From: Kitasatospora phosalacinea
GTDB taxonomy: Bacteria > Actinomycetota > Actinomycetes > Streptomycetales > Streptomycetaceae
Assembly: GCF_000717185.1 (NCBI RefSeq)
Contig: NZ_JNYE01000054.1
Span: 1 to 50,401 of the forward strand
Reading direction: 5' to 3'
Length of the DNA stretch: 50,401 nt
The translations under genes were made by a program, and so were the position numbers. Under the pieces are notes generated by a model, which saw only the letters and a list, made by a program, of their open reading frames with translations, was not told where the DNA came from and did not search any database. Of this stretch, positions 40,158 to 48,400 are shown one piece after another; position 1 is the stretch's first letter, and every line of letters starts with the position of its first letter.

Positions 40158-40189
40158 GAGCAAACCCCCGTTTTCAGCAGTCGAGCGGA

Positions 40190-40957
40190 TCAGCTTTCCG
40201 AGACGAAACTTCGGTCCCGCGGATCCATTTCCAGGGAGAATCCGAGCCCGGGCAGCTCCCCGGCGAACCAGGTGTCGATCAGCGTCCGGTACCCGGGCGA
40301 GCCGAGGACGCCGGAGAGCGCCTCGTCGACCGCCCGCCGGAGCTCCCCGTCGTCCTGCCGCAGCAGGAACCCGTAGTCCTCGCCGCCGAGCCGCAGGTCC
40401 AGCAGCCGGACGTCGGGGCGGGCCGCCCCGGCCAGCAGGGAGCGGAGGATCACCTCGTCCGCCACCATCGCGTCGACCCCGTCGTCGGACAGGAACGCGT
40501 CGCGGGCGGCGCCGATCGACGGCACGCCGGTGAAGGCGTACCCGAACCCGGGGTCCGGCTCGGACTCCAGCGCGGCCTGGCTGGTCGAACCCCGGATGCC
40601 GACCACCCGCAGGAGCCCCGGGCCGGGGTCGCCCTTCACCGCGATCCGGTGCGAGGTGCGGAAGATCGGCCGGCTGAAGGCGAAGTGCCGACGGCGCTCG
40701 TCCGTGATGGTGGTCGACCCGCACTCCAGGTCGATCCGGCCCGCGGCGAGCAGGCCCTCCCGGGTGGTGGAGGTGACCTCGACCGCCTCCACCGGCGGCA
40801 CCCGGTCGGCGCCGCCGTGGATCCGGGCGAGGACCAGGTCCGCCAGGTCCACCGAGTAGCCGATCGGCCGGAACCCGGCGGTCGGCGAGTAGGAGAACGG
40901 CGGCGTGTTCCGCTGGAACCCGATCCGGATGCTTCCGCCCGCGAGACTAGCGAACAC
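40190..40957 (-). CDS. Cytoplasmic amino-acid-binding-protein-like protein (GltI/SBP_bac_3 fold)
   Basis: This is a 255-residue protein with a complete type 2 solute-binding fold but no signal peptide, lipobox or membrane helix. Residues 77-95 (LECGSTTITDERRRHFAFS) closely copy the ligand-binding stretch of the E. coli glutamate/aspartate-binding protein GltI (ECGSTT then ERxxxxAFS). No permease or ATPase is nearby. Relatives of this fold can be enzymes, such as cyclohexadienyl dehydratase. In this cluster it could bind aspartate or the product inside the cell, or catalyse a late step. GTG start, overlapping the gamma-carbonic-anhydrase-like gene by 11 bases. Confidence 0.8.
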   Translation of the reverse strand: MFASLAGGSIRIGFQRNTPPFSYSPTAGFRPIGYSVDLADLVLARIHGGADRVPPVEAVEVTSTTREGLLAAGRIDLECGSTTITDERRRHFAFSRPIFRTSHRIAVKGDPGPGLLRVVGIRGSTSQAALESEPDPGFGYAFTGVPSIGAARDAFLSDDGVDAMVADEVILRSLLAGAARPDVRLLDLRLGGEDYGFLLRQDDGELRRAVDEALSGVLGSPGYRTLIDTWFAGELPGLGFSLEMDPRDRSFVSES

Positions 40958-41534
40958 CGCTCCCCCCTCCGTCCGTCGAACCGTGGAACCGCCCCGTCGG
41001 GAGGCCCGGCAGCGTGACCTCCCGCACCCCGGTGCGGTAGGTGTCGGCGAGCTCGCGGTACTCGGCCGCGGTCTCGTCGAGCACCGCGACGTCGCTGTCG
41101 CTGAGCGTCATGAGGACGGTCGCCGGGTTGCCCGCGATCAGGCTGCGCGGGCCGAACCGCGGCCCGGCGCTGAGCACCACGCCCGCCGAGACGCGCGAAC
41201 TCTCCCCGACCGAAACGCCGTTGAGCACGATCGCGCCGATCCCGACCACCGTGCCGGAACCGATGGTGCAGCCGTGCAGCAGCGCGCCGTGCGCCACCGT
41301 GACGTCGGTGCCGAGCACCAGCGGGTACGCCGGGTCGGAGTGCAGCATGGCGTGGTCCTGCACGTTCGACCCCCGGCCGATCCGGACCGGGCCCTTGTCG
41401 CCCCGGACGGTCACCCCGGGCCAGAGGCTGACGTCCGCGTCGATCTCGACGTCGCCGATCACCACCACGTCGTCGAAGGCGTAGACGCTCGGGTGGATCC
41501 TGGGCCGGACGCCCTGGAAGCTGTACGTCCGCAC
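40947..41534 (-). CDS. Gamma-carbonic-anhydrase-like left-handed beta-helix protein
   Basis: This 195-residue protein has a hexapeptide-repeat helix (VVIGDVEIDADVSLWPGVTV and following) and a C-terminal helix (LDETAAEYRELADTYRTGVR). The three His ligands of gamma-carbonic anhydrases are kept: NVQDHAMLH (His65), and AHGALLH (His82 and His87). It may hydrate CO2 or, as in several natural product clusters, act as an acyl hydrolase or another metal-dependent enzyme. Since the pathway lacks a thioesterase and should lose a carboxyl group, a role in release or decarboxylation deserves thought. GTG start 3 bases after the monooxygenase stop. Confidence 0.83.
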   Translation of the reverse strand: MRTYSFQGVRPRIHPSVYAFDDVVVIGDVEIDADVSLWPGVTVRGDKGPVRIGRGSNVQDHAMLHSDPAYPLVLGTDVTVAHGALLHGCTIGSGTVVGIGAIVLNGVSVGESSRVSAGVVLSAGPRFGPRSLIAGNPATVLMTLSDSDVAVLDETAAEYRELADTYRTGVREVTLPGLPTGRFHGSTDGGGSGVR

Positions 41535-41537
41535 GGT

Positions 41538-42737
41538 TCAGACCTCCTGGGGGATCAGGGTGGCGAGGCGGGCGAGACTGCCCAGCACCTCGTCCTTGGG
41601 CAGGCCGAAGTCGACCAGGCAGGCGACCTCGTCGACGCCCATCGACCGGAAGTCCTCCAGCACGGTGCGCGCGCTGTCGGTGTCGCCGATCAGCGAGCTG
41701 GTGGAGACGTAGCGCTGGAACACCATCTCCACGAAGGCGTCCCGGTCGTCGCCGAGGTTCTGCAGGGTGTCCGACTTGTCCTTCAGCTCGGCCTGGCCGG
41801 AGCCGGCGTGCTGGCCGACGAACGAACCCAGGTACTCGGTCATCGCGGGCCGCACCAGTTCCACCGCCCGGGCCCGGTCGGTGCCGACGTAGGTGTGCAG
41901 CATCAGCGAGACCACGCCCCCCGCGGGGTCGAGGCCCGCCCCGGCGCGGGCCTCCCGGTAGATCTCGATCCGCCGGCGCAGCTCCGGCGGGCCGAAGTTG
42001 ATCAGCGCGGAGAGCACGTTGAGGCCGTTCTCGCCCGCGAACCGCCAGGCGTCCTCGTTCTTCGAGGTGGTCAGCCAGACCGGCAGCTCCGGCTGGACCG
42101 GCCGGGGGAAGGTGAGGACGTCGTGGACCTCGCCCGCCGGGTCCCGCCGCTGCAGGGGGGTGCCGCGCCACAGGCCCTGCAACTGCTCGCGGGCCTCGTT
42201 GAGCAGCAGCGACCTCTTCTCGTACCCCTCGGGGTTGAGCACGAAGTCGCGGGCGTGCCAGCCGGGCGCCAGCGCGAGGTCCACCCGGCCGCCGGAGAGG
42301 TTGTCGACCAGCGCCCACTCCTCGGCGGCGCGCAGCACGTCGTGCAGCGGCAGGTTGACGCTGCCCGCCCGGATGCGGACCCGCTCGGTGACGGTGGCCA
42401 GGGCGGCGCCGAGCACGGCCGGGTTGGGGTAGGCGCCGCCGACCTCGGTGAAGTGCCGCTCGGGCGTCCAGATCGCGGTGAATCCGGCGCGGTCGATGTA
42501 CCGGGAGACGTCCAGCAGCAGGTCGTAGGGGTCGGTGCCGTCGATCAGCCCGGAGAAGAAGATCACCCCGAGACCGGGCACCGCCGACCGGGCCGGGCCG
42601 GCCGGTGCGGGGGCCGCGGGTGCGGGGGCTGCCGGGGCTGCCGGTGCCCCGGTGGCCGGGGCGGCGGCGGGGTCGGACCTGAGCCGGGCCCGCAGCCCGG
42701 CCAGCCGGTCGGCGTCCAGGAAGGTGCTGTCAGACAT
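41538..42737 (-). CDS. MupA/Atu3671-type FMN-dependent luciferase-like monooxygenase
   Basis: This 399-residue enzyme is of the natural-product luciferase-like monooxygenase group (TIGR04020 type). It normally sits inside PKS/NRPS modules and hydroxylates carrier-bound chains. The core is recognised by GLGVIFFSGLIDGTDPYDLL, IWTPERHFTEVGGAYPNPAV, GGRVDLALAPGWHARDF and LPVWLTTSKNEDAWRFAG. Here it is a separate protein with an N-terminal helix (LDADRLAGLRARLRSD) and an Ala/Pro linker (26-52) that may dock on the carrier protein. It overlaps the PKS gene by 8 bases. Predicted role is hydroxylation of the carbon alpha to the thioester. Confidence 0.88.
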   Translation of the reverse strand: MSDSTFLDADRLAGLRARLRSDPAAAPATGAPAAPAAPAPAAPAPAGPARSAVPGLGVIFFSGLIDGTDPYDLLLDVSRYIDRAGFTAIWTPERHFTEVGGAYPNPAVLGAALATVTERVRIRAGSVNLPLHDVLRAAEEWALVDNLSGGRVDLALAPGWHARDFVLNPEGYEKRSLLLNEAREQLQGLWRGTPLQRRDPAGEVHDVLTFPRPVQPELPVWLTTSKNEDAWRFAGENGLNVLSALINFGPPELRRRIEIYREARAGAGLDPAGGVVSLMLHTYVGTDRARAVELVRPAMTEYLGSFVGQHAGSGQAELKDKSDTLQNLGDDRDAFVEMVFQRYVSTSSLIGDTDSARTVLEDFRSMGVDEVACLVDFGLPKDEVLGSLARLATLIPQEV

Positions 42738-45723
42738 GGGCCGGCTCCTCGATGAGCATGGCGGTGATCACGCAGGAGGTCTCGTCGATCGAACTGTTCT
42801 CGTAGAAGTCCCGCACGGAGAGGTCCAGTTGGAAGGTCTCCCGGAGCTTGTTGATGAGCTGGATGGCCATCAGCGAGTTCCCGCCGAGCTCGAAGAAGCC
42901 CAGGTCGGCGGAGGTGGCGGAGCCGCCGAGGAAGTTCTCGAAGATCTGCGCCACGATGTGCCGGACCTCCTCGTCGGCGCCCTCCGGGGGCCCGGCCGGT
43001 GCGGCGGCCGGGGTGGGGGCCGCAGTAGGCGCGGGGGCCGCGGCGGTCGCGGCGGGCGCGGCGGGCACCGGCCCGGCCGCGGTGCCGGTCGCGAAGCCGG
43101 TCGCGGGCTCCACCCAGTGGATCCGCTTCTCGAACGCGTACGTGGGCAGGGCGGTCATCCGCGGCGCGGCGGTGTGGTCCGCGATGGCGACCTGCGGGTC
43201 GGTGGCCCAGCCGAGCGCGAGCGCGTCGGCGAAGGACTCGGCCTCGGCCTCCGGCTCGCCCAGGGTCTGCGCCAGCAGCGGGGCGGGCGCGCCGGCGGCG
43301 GCGAAGTTGGCGCGCACCAGGTTGCTCATCGACCGCCCCGCGCCGATCTCGACGAACCGGGTGACGCCCGCCTCCCGGAGGGTGTCCACCGATCCGCCGA
43401 ACTCCACCGGGCGCACCAGGTGCTCCGCCCAGTAGCGCGGGTTGCGCGCCTCGTACTCGGAGAGCACCCGGCCGGTGATGTTGGAGACCACCGGGATCCT
43501 CGGCGCGTGCAGCTCGCGGGTCGCCAGGAAGGCCAGGAACTCCTCGGCGGCGCCCTGCATGAGCGGCGAGTGGAAGGCGTGGGAGGTCGCCAGGCGCTGG
43601 TGCACCACTCCGGCCTCGACGGCCAGCGCGGCGGCCCGGTCGACGGCCGCGTGACTGCCGGAGAGGACTTGCTGCCGGGGCGAGTTGACCGAGGCGACGA
43701 CCAGCGAGCCGTCGGCGACCAGCTCGGCGAACGGGGCGGGATCGGAGACCGCCAGCATGGCTCCGCCGGGGCAGGCCGCCATCGCCCGGGCCCGGACCGC
43801 GACCAGTTCGGCGGCCGTGGCCAGGTCGAAGACGCCGGCGACGCTCGCGGCGACGACCTCGCCGAGGCTGTGCCCGAACAGGTAGCGCGGGGTGAGCCCG
43901 GAGTCCAGCAGGGTCTGCGCCAGGGCGTACTCGACCGCGAACAGCAGCGGCTGCGCCACCTCCGTGGCGGCGGTGTCCCGCTCCCGGCCGTCCTCCGGCA
44001 GGGCCAGCGGGTCGAACCCGGTGTGCGCGCCCACCGCCGCGCCCGCCTCGGCCAGGTGGCGGGCGAAGACGGCGTTCCCGGCGGCGAGCCCGGCCCCCAT
44101 GGCGGGGCGCTGGGTGCCCTGTCCGGCGAAGACGAACGCGATCGCGTCCGAGTCCGAGTCGGTCCCGGCGCTGGTGTGGTACCGCTCGGCCCGGAGCCGG
44201 GCGACCGCCTCGGCGGGGCGCGTGGCGGCCAGCGCGGCCCGGTGGGGGTGCCGGGTGCGTCCCTCGTGCAGGGTGTGCGCGTACTCGGCCAGCACGGCGT
44301 CGGGGTCGGCGGCGAGCCGGTCGGCGAGTGCGGCCGCCTGGCCGCGCAGCGCGGCCCGGGAACGGGCCGAGAAGGCCAGGACGCTCGGCCGGCCGTCCTC
44401 GGCGGCCCGCTCGGCCGGGGCGCCCCCGGGCCGGTGGCTGCGCAGCAGGACGTGTCCGTTGGTGCCGCCCATGCCGAAGGCGCTGACCCCGGCCCAGTGG
44501 GTGGCGGTGCGGTCGAGCTCCAGGCTCTCGGTGGTCACGAAGTAGCGCGAACCGTCGAGCTCCAGCGCCGGGTTGATCTCGCTGACGTTCACCGTCGGCG
44601 GCACGAACCCGTGCTCCAGCACCAGGGCGGCCTTGATCAGCCCGACGATGCCGGCCGCGATGTTGAGGTGCCCGAAGTTGCCCTTCAGCGAGCCGATGCC
44701 GCAGGGCACGCCCGTGCTGCCGTACGCCTGCTTGATCGCCTCGACCTCGATCGGGTCGCCGAGCGCGGTGCCGGTGCCGTGCGCCTCCAGGTAGCCGACG
44801 TCGGCCGGGTCGGCGCCGGAGATCTCCAGCGCGTCGCGCAGCACCGCCACCTGTCCGGAGACGCTGGGCGCCGTGAAGCTGACCTTCTGCGCGCCGTCGT
44901 TGTTCACCGCCGACCCGGCGATCACGGCGTGCACCCGGTCGCCGTCCGCGACCGCGTCGGCGAGCCGCTTCAGCAGCACCAGGCCGAGCCCGTTGGTGAA
45001 CAGCGTGCCGTTGGCCCGGGCGTCGAACGGCCGGCACACCCCGTCCGGCGAGAGCACCCCGCCGACCTGGTACCGGTACCCGGCCTCCTGCGGCACCCGC
45101 ACGTACACGGCGCCCGCGATCGCGGCGTCGCACTCGTTCAGCAGCAGGCTCTGGACGGCCGAGTGGACGGCGACCAGGCCGGTCGAGCAGGCGGTCTGCA
45201 CGTTCACGCTGGGGCCGTGCAGGTTCAGCTTGTACGAGATCCTGGTGGCGAGGAAGTCCTTGTCGTTGCCGTGCCGGACCATCATCTCGCCCAGCGAGTC
45301 CATCAGGTCCGGGCGCTGGAGCGGCCCGGTCACGTAGGTGCTCATGCCGGAGCCGGCGAACACGCCGATCCGCTGGGCGGTGCGCTGCGGGTCGATGTTG
45401 GCGCGCTCCAGCAGCGCCACAGACTTCTCCAGCATCAGGCGCTGCTGGACGTCGAGGATGTCCGCCTCGCGCTCCGAGTAGCCGAAGTACCCGGAGTCGA
45501 ACTCGGCCACGCCCTCCAGCACCCCGGCCCGCTTGACGTGGTCGGGGCGCGCGCGCTGCTCGGCGGGCACGCCGGCCGTCGCGAGCTGCTCGTCGGTCAG
45601 GTCGGAGACGGCCGTGCGGCCCTCGACCAGCCGGGCCCAGAACTCGTCCACATCGGCGGCCTGCGGCAGCCGGCACTCCATCGCGACGATCGCGATCAGG
45701 TCGTCATCGTTCTGCATGTTCAT
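42730..45723 (-). CDS. Type I PKS module KS-AT-ACP (malonyl-specific, no reductive domain, no thioesterase)
   Basis: This is a single-module PKS of 997 residues. The ketosynthase (10-425) has Cys179 in TACST, His315 in EAHGTG and His352 in KGNFGHLN. The acyltransferase (about 445-850) has GHSLGE with Ser619 and HAFH at 715-718, the signature for malonyl-CoA. A Pro/Ala linker (878-915) leads to an ACP with Ser950 in ELGGNSLMA. With no KR, DH or ER the beta-ketone is kept, and with no TE the chain must be freed otherwise. The KS should extend the aminoacyl group from the upstream A-PCP protein, to which the gene is joined by ATGA. Product chain: aminoacyl plus C2. Confidence 0.93.
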   Translation of the reverse strand: MNMQNDDDLIAIVAMECRLPQAADVDEFWARLVEGRTAVSDLTDEQLATAGVPAEQRARPDHVKRAGVLEGVAEFDSGYFGYSEREADILDVQQRLMLEKSVALLERANIDPQRTAQRIGVFAGSGMSTYVTGPLQRPDLMDSLGEMMVRHGNDKDFLATRISYKLNLHGPSVNVQTACSTGLVAVHSAVQSLLLNECDAAIAGAVYVRVPQEAGYRYQVGGVLSPDGVCRPFDARANGTLFTNGLGLVLLKRLADAVADGDRVHAVIAGSAVNNDGAQKVSFTAPSVSGQVAVLRDALEISGADPADVGYLEAHGTGTALGDPIEVEAIKQAYGSTGVPCGIGSLKGNFGHLNIAAGIVGLIKAALVLEHGFVPPTVNVSEINPALELDGSRYFVTTESLELDRTATHWAGVSAFGMGGTNGHVLLRSHRPGGAPAERAAEDGRPSVLAFSARSRAALRGQAAALADRLAADPDAVLAEYAHTLHEGRTRHPHRAALAATRPAEAVARLRAERYHTSAGTDSDSDAIAFVFAGQGTQRPAMGAGLAAGNAVFARHLAEAGAAVGAHTGFDPLALPEDGRERDTAATEVAQPLLFAVEYALAQTLLDSGLTPRYLFGHSLGEVVAASVAGVFDLATAAELVAVRARAMAACPGGAMLAVSDPAPFAELVADGSLVVASVNSPRQQVLSGSHAAVDRAAALAVEAGVVHQRLATSHAFHSPLMQGAAEEFLAFLATRELHAPRIPVVSNITGRVLSEYEARNPRYWAEHLVRPVEFGGSVDTLREAGVTRFVEIGAGRSMSNLVRANFAAAGAPAPLLAQTLGEPEAEAESFADALALGWATDPQVAIADHTAAPRMTALPTYAFEKRIHWVEPATGFATGTAAGPVPAAPAATAAAPAPTAAPTPAAAPAGPPEGADEEVRHIVAQIFENFLGGSATSADLGFFELGGNSLMAIQLINKLRETFQLDLSVRDFYENSSIDETSCVITAMLIEEPAHV

Positions 45724-47561
45724 CCCAAGTCCGGTGTCGAAAGACCCCGACTGCGGCGGGTTCGCCGGGCCGTCAGGACGCGTCGGCGGGAGGCGGCGCC
45801 GGTGGTGGAGGCGGTGCTTCCCGGTCGCCGGCCTCCCGGTTCGTTCAGTAGCTGTTCGAGGAAGGAGAGTTGGGCGTTGAAGGAGGCGTGCTCGAAGAGC
45901 CGCACCAGCGGGAAGGCGACGCCGAACTCAGCCTGGACCTGCGCGTGCAGGACGACGATCGTCAGCGAAGTACCGGACGCGTCGAAGAAGGTGACGTCAC
46001 GGTCGGCGAGCCGCCCCGCCCCGCCGCCGGTCACCGACCGCCAGAGGGCGGCCAGCCGGTCGGCGACCGCGCCGGAGGCCGCGGGCCCGGCCGCCCGCCG
46101 CCCGCGCTCCCGCAGGTGCTCGGCCGCGACGGCGGCGAGCGCCTTGCGGTCGATCTTCCCGTTGGGGAGCTTCGGCAGCGTCGGCAGGTAGACGAAGGCG
46201 GACGGCACCATGACGCTCATCAGCCGCTCGCCCAGGTGCGCCCTGAGCTGCGGCTCGGCCTCGGCGTCACCCTCCAGCACGGCCACGACGACCTTGGTGA
46301 AGCGCTCCTCCTGGGCGCAGACGAAGACCTCCCGGACGCTCGGGTGGGCCTGGATCACCGCCCGGACCTCTTGCAGCTCGATCCGCACGCCCGCGATCTT
46401 GACCTGCTCGTCGGCCCGGCCCAGGACCTCCAGCTCCCCGCCGGCCGCGCGGCGTCCCCGGTCGCCGGTCGGGTAGGCGCTGATCCGCTCCCCGTCCACG
46501 TCGATCCCGACGAAGGGCGCGACGATGCGGCCGTCCACCAGGTAGCCGTGCGCGGGGTGCTCGGCCGCGATGTGGATCTCGCCCACGACGCCCGGGCCGC
46601 ACACCCGGCGCTCCTCGTCCAGCACGAAGCTGCGGGAGCCGGGCAGGTTCCGGCCGACCGGCTGGATGCCGGGCCCGGGGTCCGCGGGGACGCGGTGGAA
46701 GTGCTGGGCGAGCGTGGTCTCGGTCGGGCCGTAGAGGTTGACCACCTCGCAGCCCGGGAAGTACTCCCGCCACTGGCGCACCAGCTCGGAGTCCAGCGGC
46801 TCGCCCGCGAAGAACGCGTGCCGGACGGAGGGGACGGGCGCGGCGCCGGCCGCCGCGGCGGTCCACACCTTGCCGAGCGAGGGGACCAGGTGGAGCGCGG
46901 TGATCCGCTGCTCGCGCAGGAAGTCCAGGGCCCCGGCGGCGTCCAGGTGCAGCTGGTCCGGGACGCACAGGGTCGCGCCGGAGACCAGCGGCGTCAGCGC
47001 GTCGCGGAACCACACGTCGAAGGAGGGGTTGGTGAGGTGGGCGAACCGGTCCTGCGGCCCCACCCCGAACTCCTCGGACTGCCAGCGCAGGAACGACGAC
47101 AGCCCGGTGTGGCTGCCGACGATGGCCTTCGGCGTGCCGGTGGAGCCGGAGGTGAAGGCCACGTAGGCGTGGTCCCGGTCGTCGAGGACCCCCGGGGCGC
47201 CGGCCGCGTGCCGCGCCGAGAGGCGGATGCGCGGGGCGTCCGTGCAGTCCGCGACCGCCCGGACCGGGCCGGTGCCGAGCATGGTCTCCCGGCGCACGTC
47301 GGGCAGCGCCTCGTCGACCAGCATGACCGCCGCCCCGGACATCCAGGTGCCGATCACCGCCGCGATCACCGCGGCGCTGCGACGGCCGACGATTCCGACG
47401 GCGTCGCCATTTCCGACGCCCATTTCCTGGAGTTCCGAAGCCACCCCCAGGGAACGGTCGAGCAATTGCGAATAAGTGACGGTCTCGACCGTCGAAGAAA
47501 CAGCGGTGGCGTCGGCGAATTTCTCGCACGCCCGCCGCAGGATATTGTCTACCGCCTGCAC
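45720..47561 (-). CDS. NRPS-like adenylation-PCP protein (A-T didomain)
   Basis: This 613-residue protein activates an amino acid and loads it on its own carrier. A-domain motifs are AFTSGSTGTPKAIV (A3), NLYGPTETT (A5), YPTGDRG (A7), GRADEQVKIAGVRIELQEV (A8) and LPNGKIDRK with Lys469 (A10). The PCP carries Ser532 in FFDASGTSL. By hand alignment to GrsA the specificity pocket reads D-V-R-H-F-A-L-L-A-K, with Arg186 and His224 in places that are usually neutral, which suggests a second carboxylate in the substrate, such as aspartate. A basic Ser/Thr/Arg tail (575-613) may be a docking segment. The GTG has GGAG seven bases upstream; a longer frame exists but places that site inside the gene. Confidence 0.9.
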   Translation of the reverse strand: MQAVDNILRRACEKFADATAVSSTVETVTYSQLLDRSLGVASELQEMGVGNGDAVGIVGRRSAAVIAAVIGTWMSGAAVMLVDEALPDVRRETMLGTGPVRAVADCTDAPRIRLSARHAAGAPGVLDDRDHAYVAFTSGSTGTPKAIVGSHTGLSSFLRWQSEEFGVGPQDRFAHLTNPSFDVWFRDALTPLVSGATLCVPDQLHLDAAGALDFLREQRITALHLVPSLGKVWTAAAAGAAPVPSVRHAFFAGEPLDSELVRQWREYFPGCEVVNLYGPTETTLAQHFHRVPADPGPGIQPVGRNLPGSRSFVLDEERRVCGPGVVGEIHIAAEHPAHGYLVDGRIVAPFVGIDVDGERISAYPTGDRGRRAAGGELEVLGRADEQVKIAGVRIELQEVRAVIQAHPSVREVFVCAQEERFTKVVVAVLEGDAEAEPQLRAHLGERLMSVMVPSAFVYLPTLPKLPNGKIDRKALAAVAAEHLRERGRRAAGPAASGAVADRLAALWRSVTGGGAGRLADRDVTFFDASGTSLTIVVLHAQVQAEFGVAFPLVRLFEHASFNAQLSFLEQLLNEPGGRRPGSTASTTGAASRRRVLTARRTRRSRGLSTPDLG

Positions 47562-47739
47562 AGCGAATCTCCATGTGAGGACAGGTTGAGGCGGCCCCTG
47601 GGCCGCACGGGGGAAAACCACCCGGGCCCGGGGCGCGATTCGGCCGCAGATCGGCCAGGAAGGCGCTGGTGCGCGAAGAGGAGAGAGGGGGGCCCGGAAT
47701 GCGGGGAGTCGGGTGACCGGACCGCACGGGGCCGCACGG

Positions 47740-47761
47740 GGCCGCGCAGGAGCGCGCGGCC
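47740..47761 (-). terminator. Hairpin after the LysE exporter gene
   Basis: GGCCGCGC (47740-47747) pairs with GCGCGGCC (47754-47761) over a 6-base loop, 10 bases after the exporter stop on the minus strand. The remaining gap up to the A-PCP start (47562-47739) may hold a separate promoter for the biosynthetic genes; I could not pick one with confidence. Confidence 0.55.
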
Positions 47762-47770
47762 CGGGGAGGG

Positions 47771-48400
47771 CTACCGGGTCTGCTGGAACGTCGCGAGCAC
47801 CACGGCCGCGAGCATGAAGAGCGAGCCGAACACCTTGTTGAGGATCGACGCCTGCCGCTCGGTCTTCAGCTTCAGCGCGACCCGGGCGGCCAGGCCGGTG
47901 TAGCCGGCCATCACCACCAGGTCGGTGAAGGCCATGGTCAGGGCCACCGCGAAGTACTGGGGGACCAGGGCGTGGCCTGCGACGATGAACTGAGGGATCA
48001 CCGCGAGCATGAAGATGTAGCCCTTGGGGTTGATCAGGTTGAGCGAGATCCCCTTGCCGATGATCTCCATGACCCCGATGCGGGGCTTGTCGCCCTCACG
48101 CAGCGAGATGGGCGAGCCCTTGGAGAGGATCTGGGACAGGCCCAGGTAGAAGAGGTACGCGACGCCGGCCCACTTGAGCACGTTGAAGGCGATCGGCGAG
48201 GCCTGGATGATCACACCGAGGCCCACCACGACGACCAGGAATACCGTCCAGAGCCCGATAACCAGGCCGACCGCACCGAGGTATCCGCGCCGGAAGCCGT
48301 AGTTCAGGCCGTTCGACATGGAGAAAACCGAGCCCGAGCCCGGCGAAAGAGAGAAGATCCACGAAGCCGCAAAACAAGTGATCCATGCATCGAATGGCAC
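47771..48400 (-). CDS. LysE/RhtB family amino acid exporter
   Basis: This 209-residue membrane exporter has about six helices. The family signature FSLSPGSGSVFSMSNGLNYG lies in the first helix pair, and NLINPKGYIFMLAVIPQF is the second conserved block. Members export lysine, homoserine, threonine, cysteine and similar amino acids or toxic analogues. GGGAGG five bases before a GTG sets the start. It precedes the A-PCP and PKS genes on the same strand, so it most likely exports the cluster product, which suggests that the product is itself a small amino acid. That point is important for the product prediction. Confidence 0.87.
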   Translation of the reverse strand: MPFDAWITCFAASWIFSLSPGSGSVFSMSNGLNYGFRRGYLGAVGLVIGLWTVFLVVVVGLGVIIQASPIAFNVLKWAGVAYLFYLGLSQILSKGSPISLREGDKPRIGVMEIIGKGISLNLINPKGYIFMLAVIPQFIVAGHALVPQYFAVALTMAFTDLVVMAGYTGLAARVALKLKTERQASILNKVFGSLFMLAAVVLATFQQTR

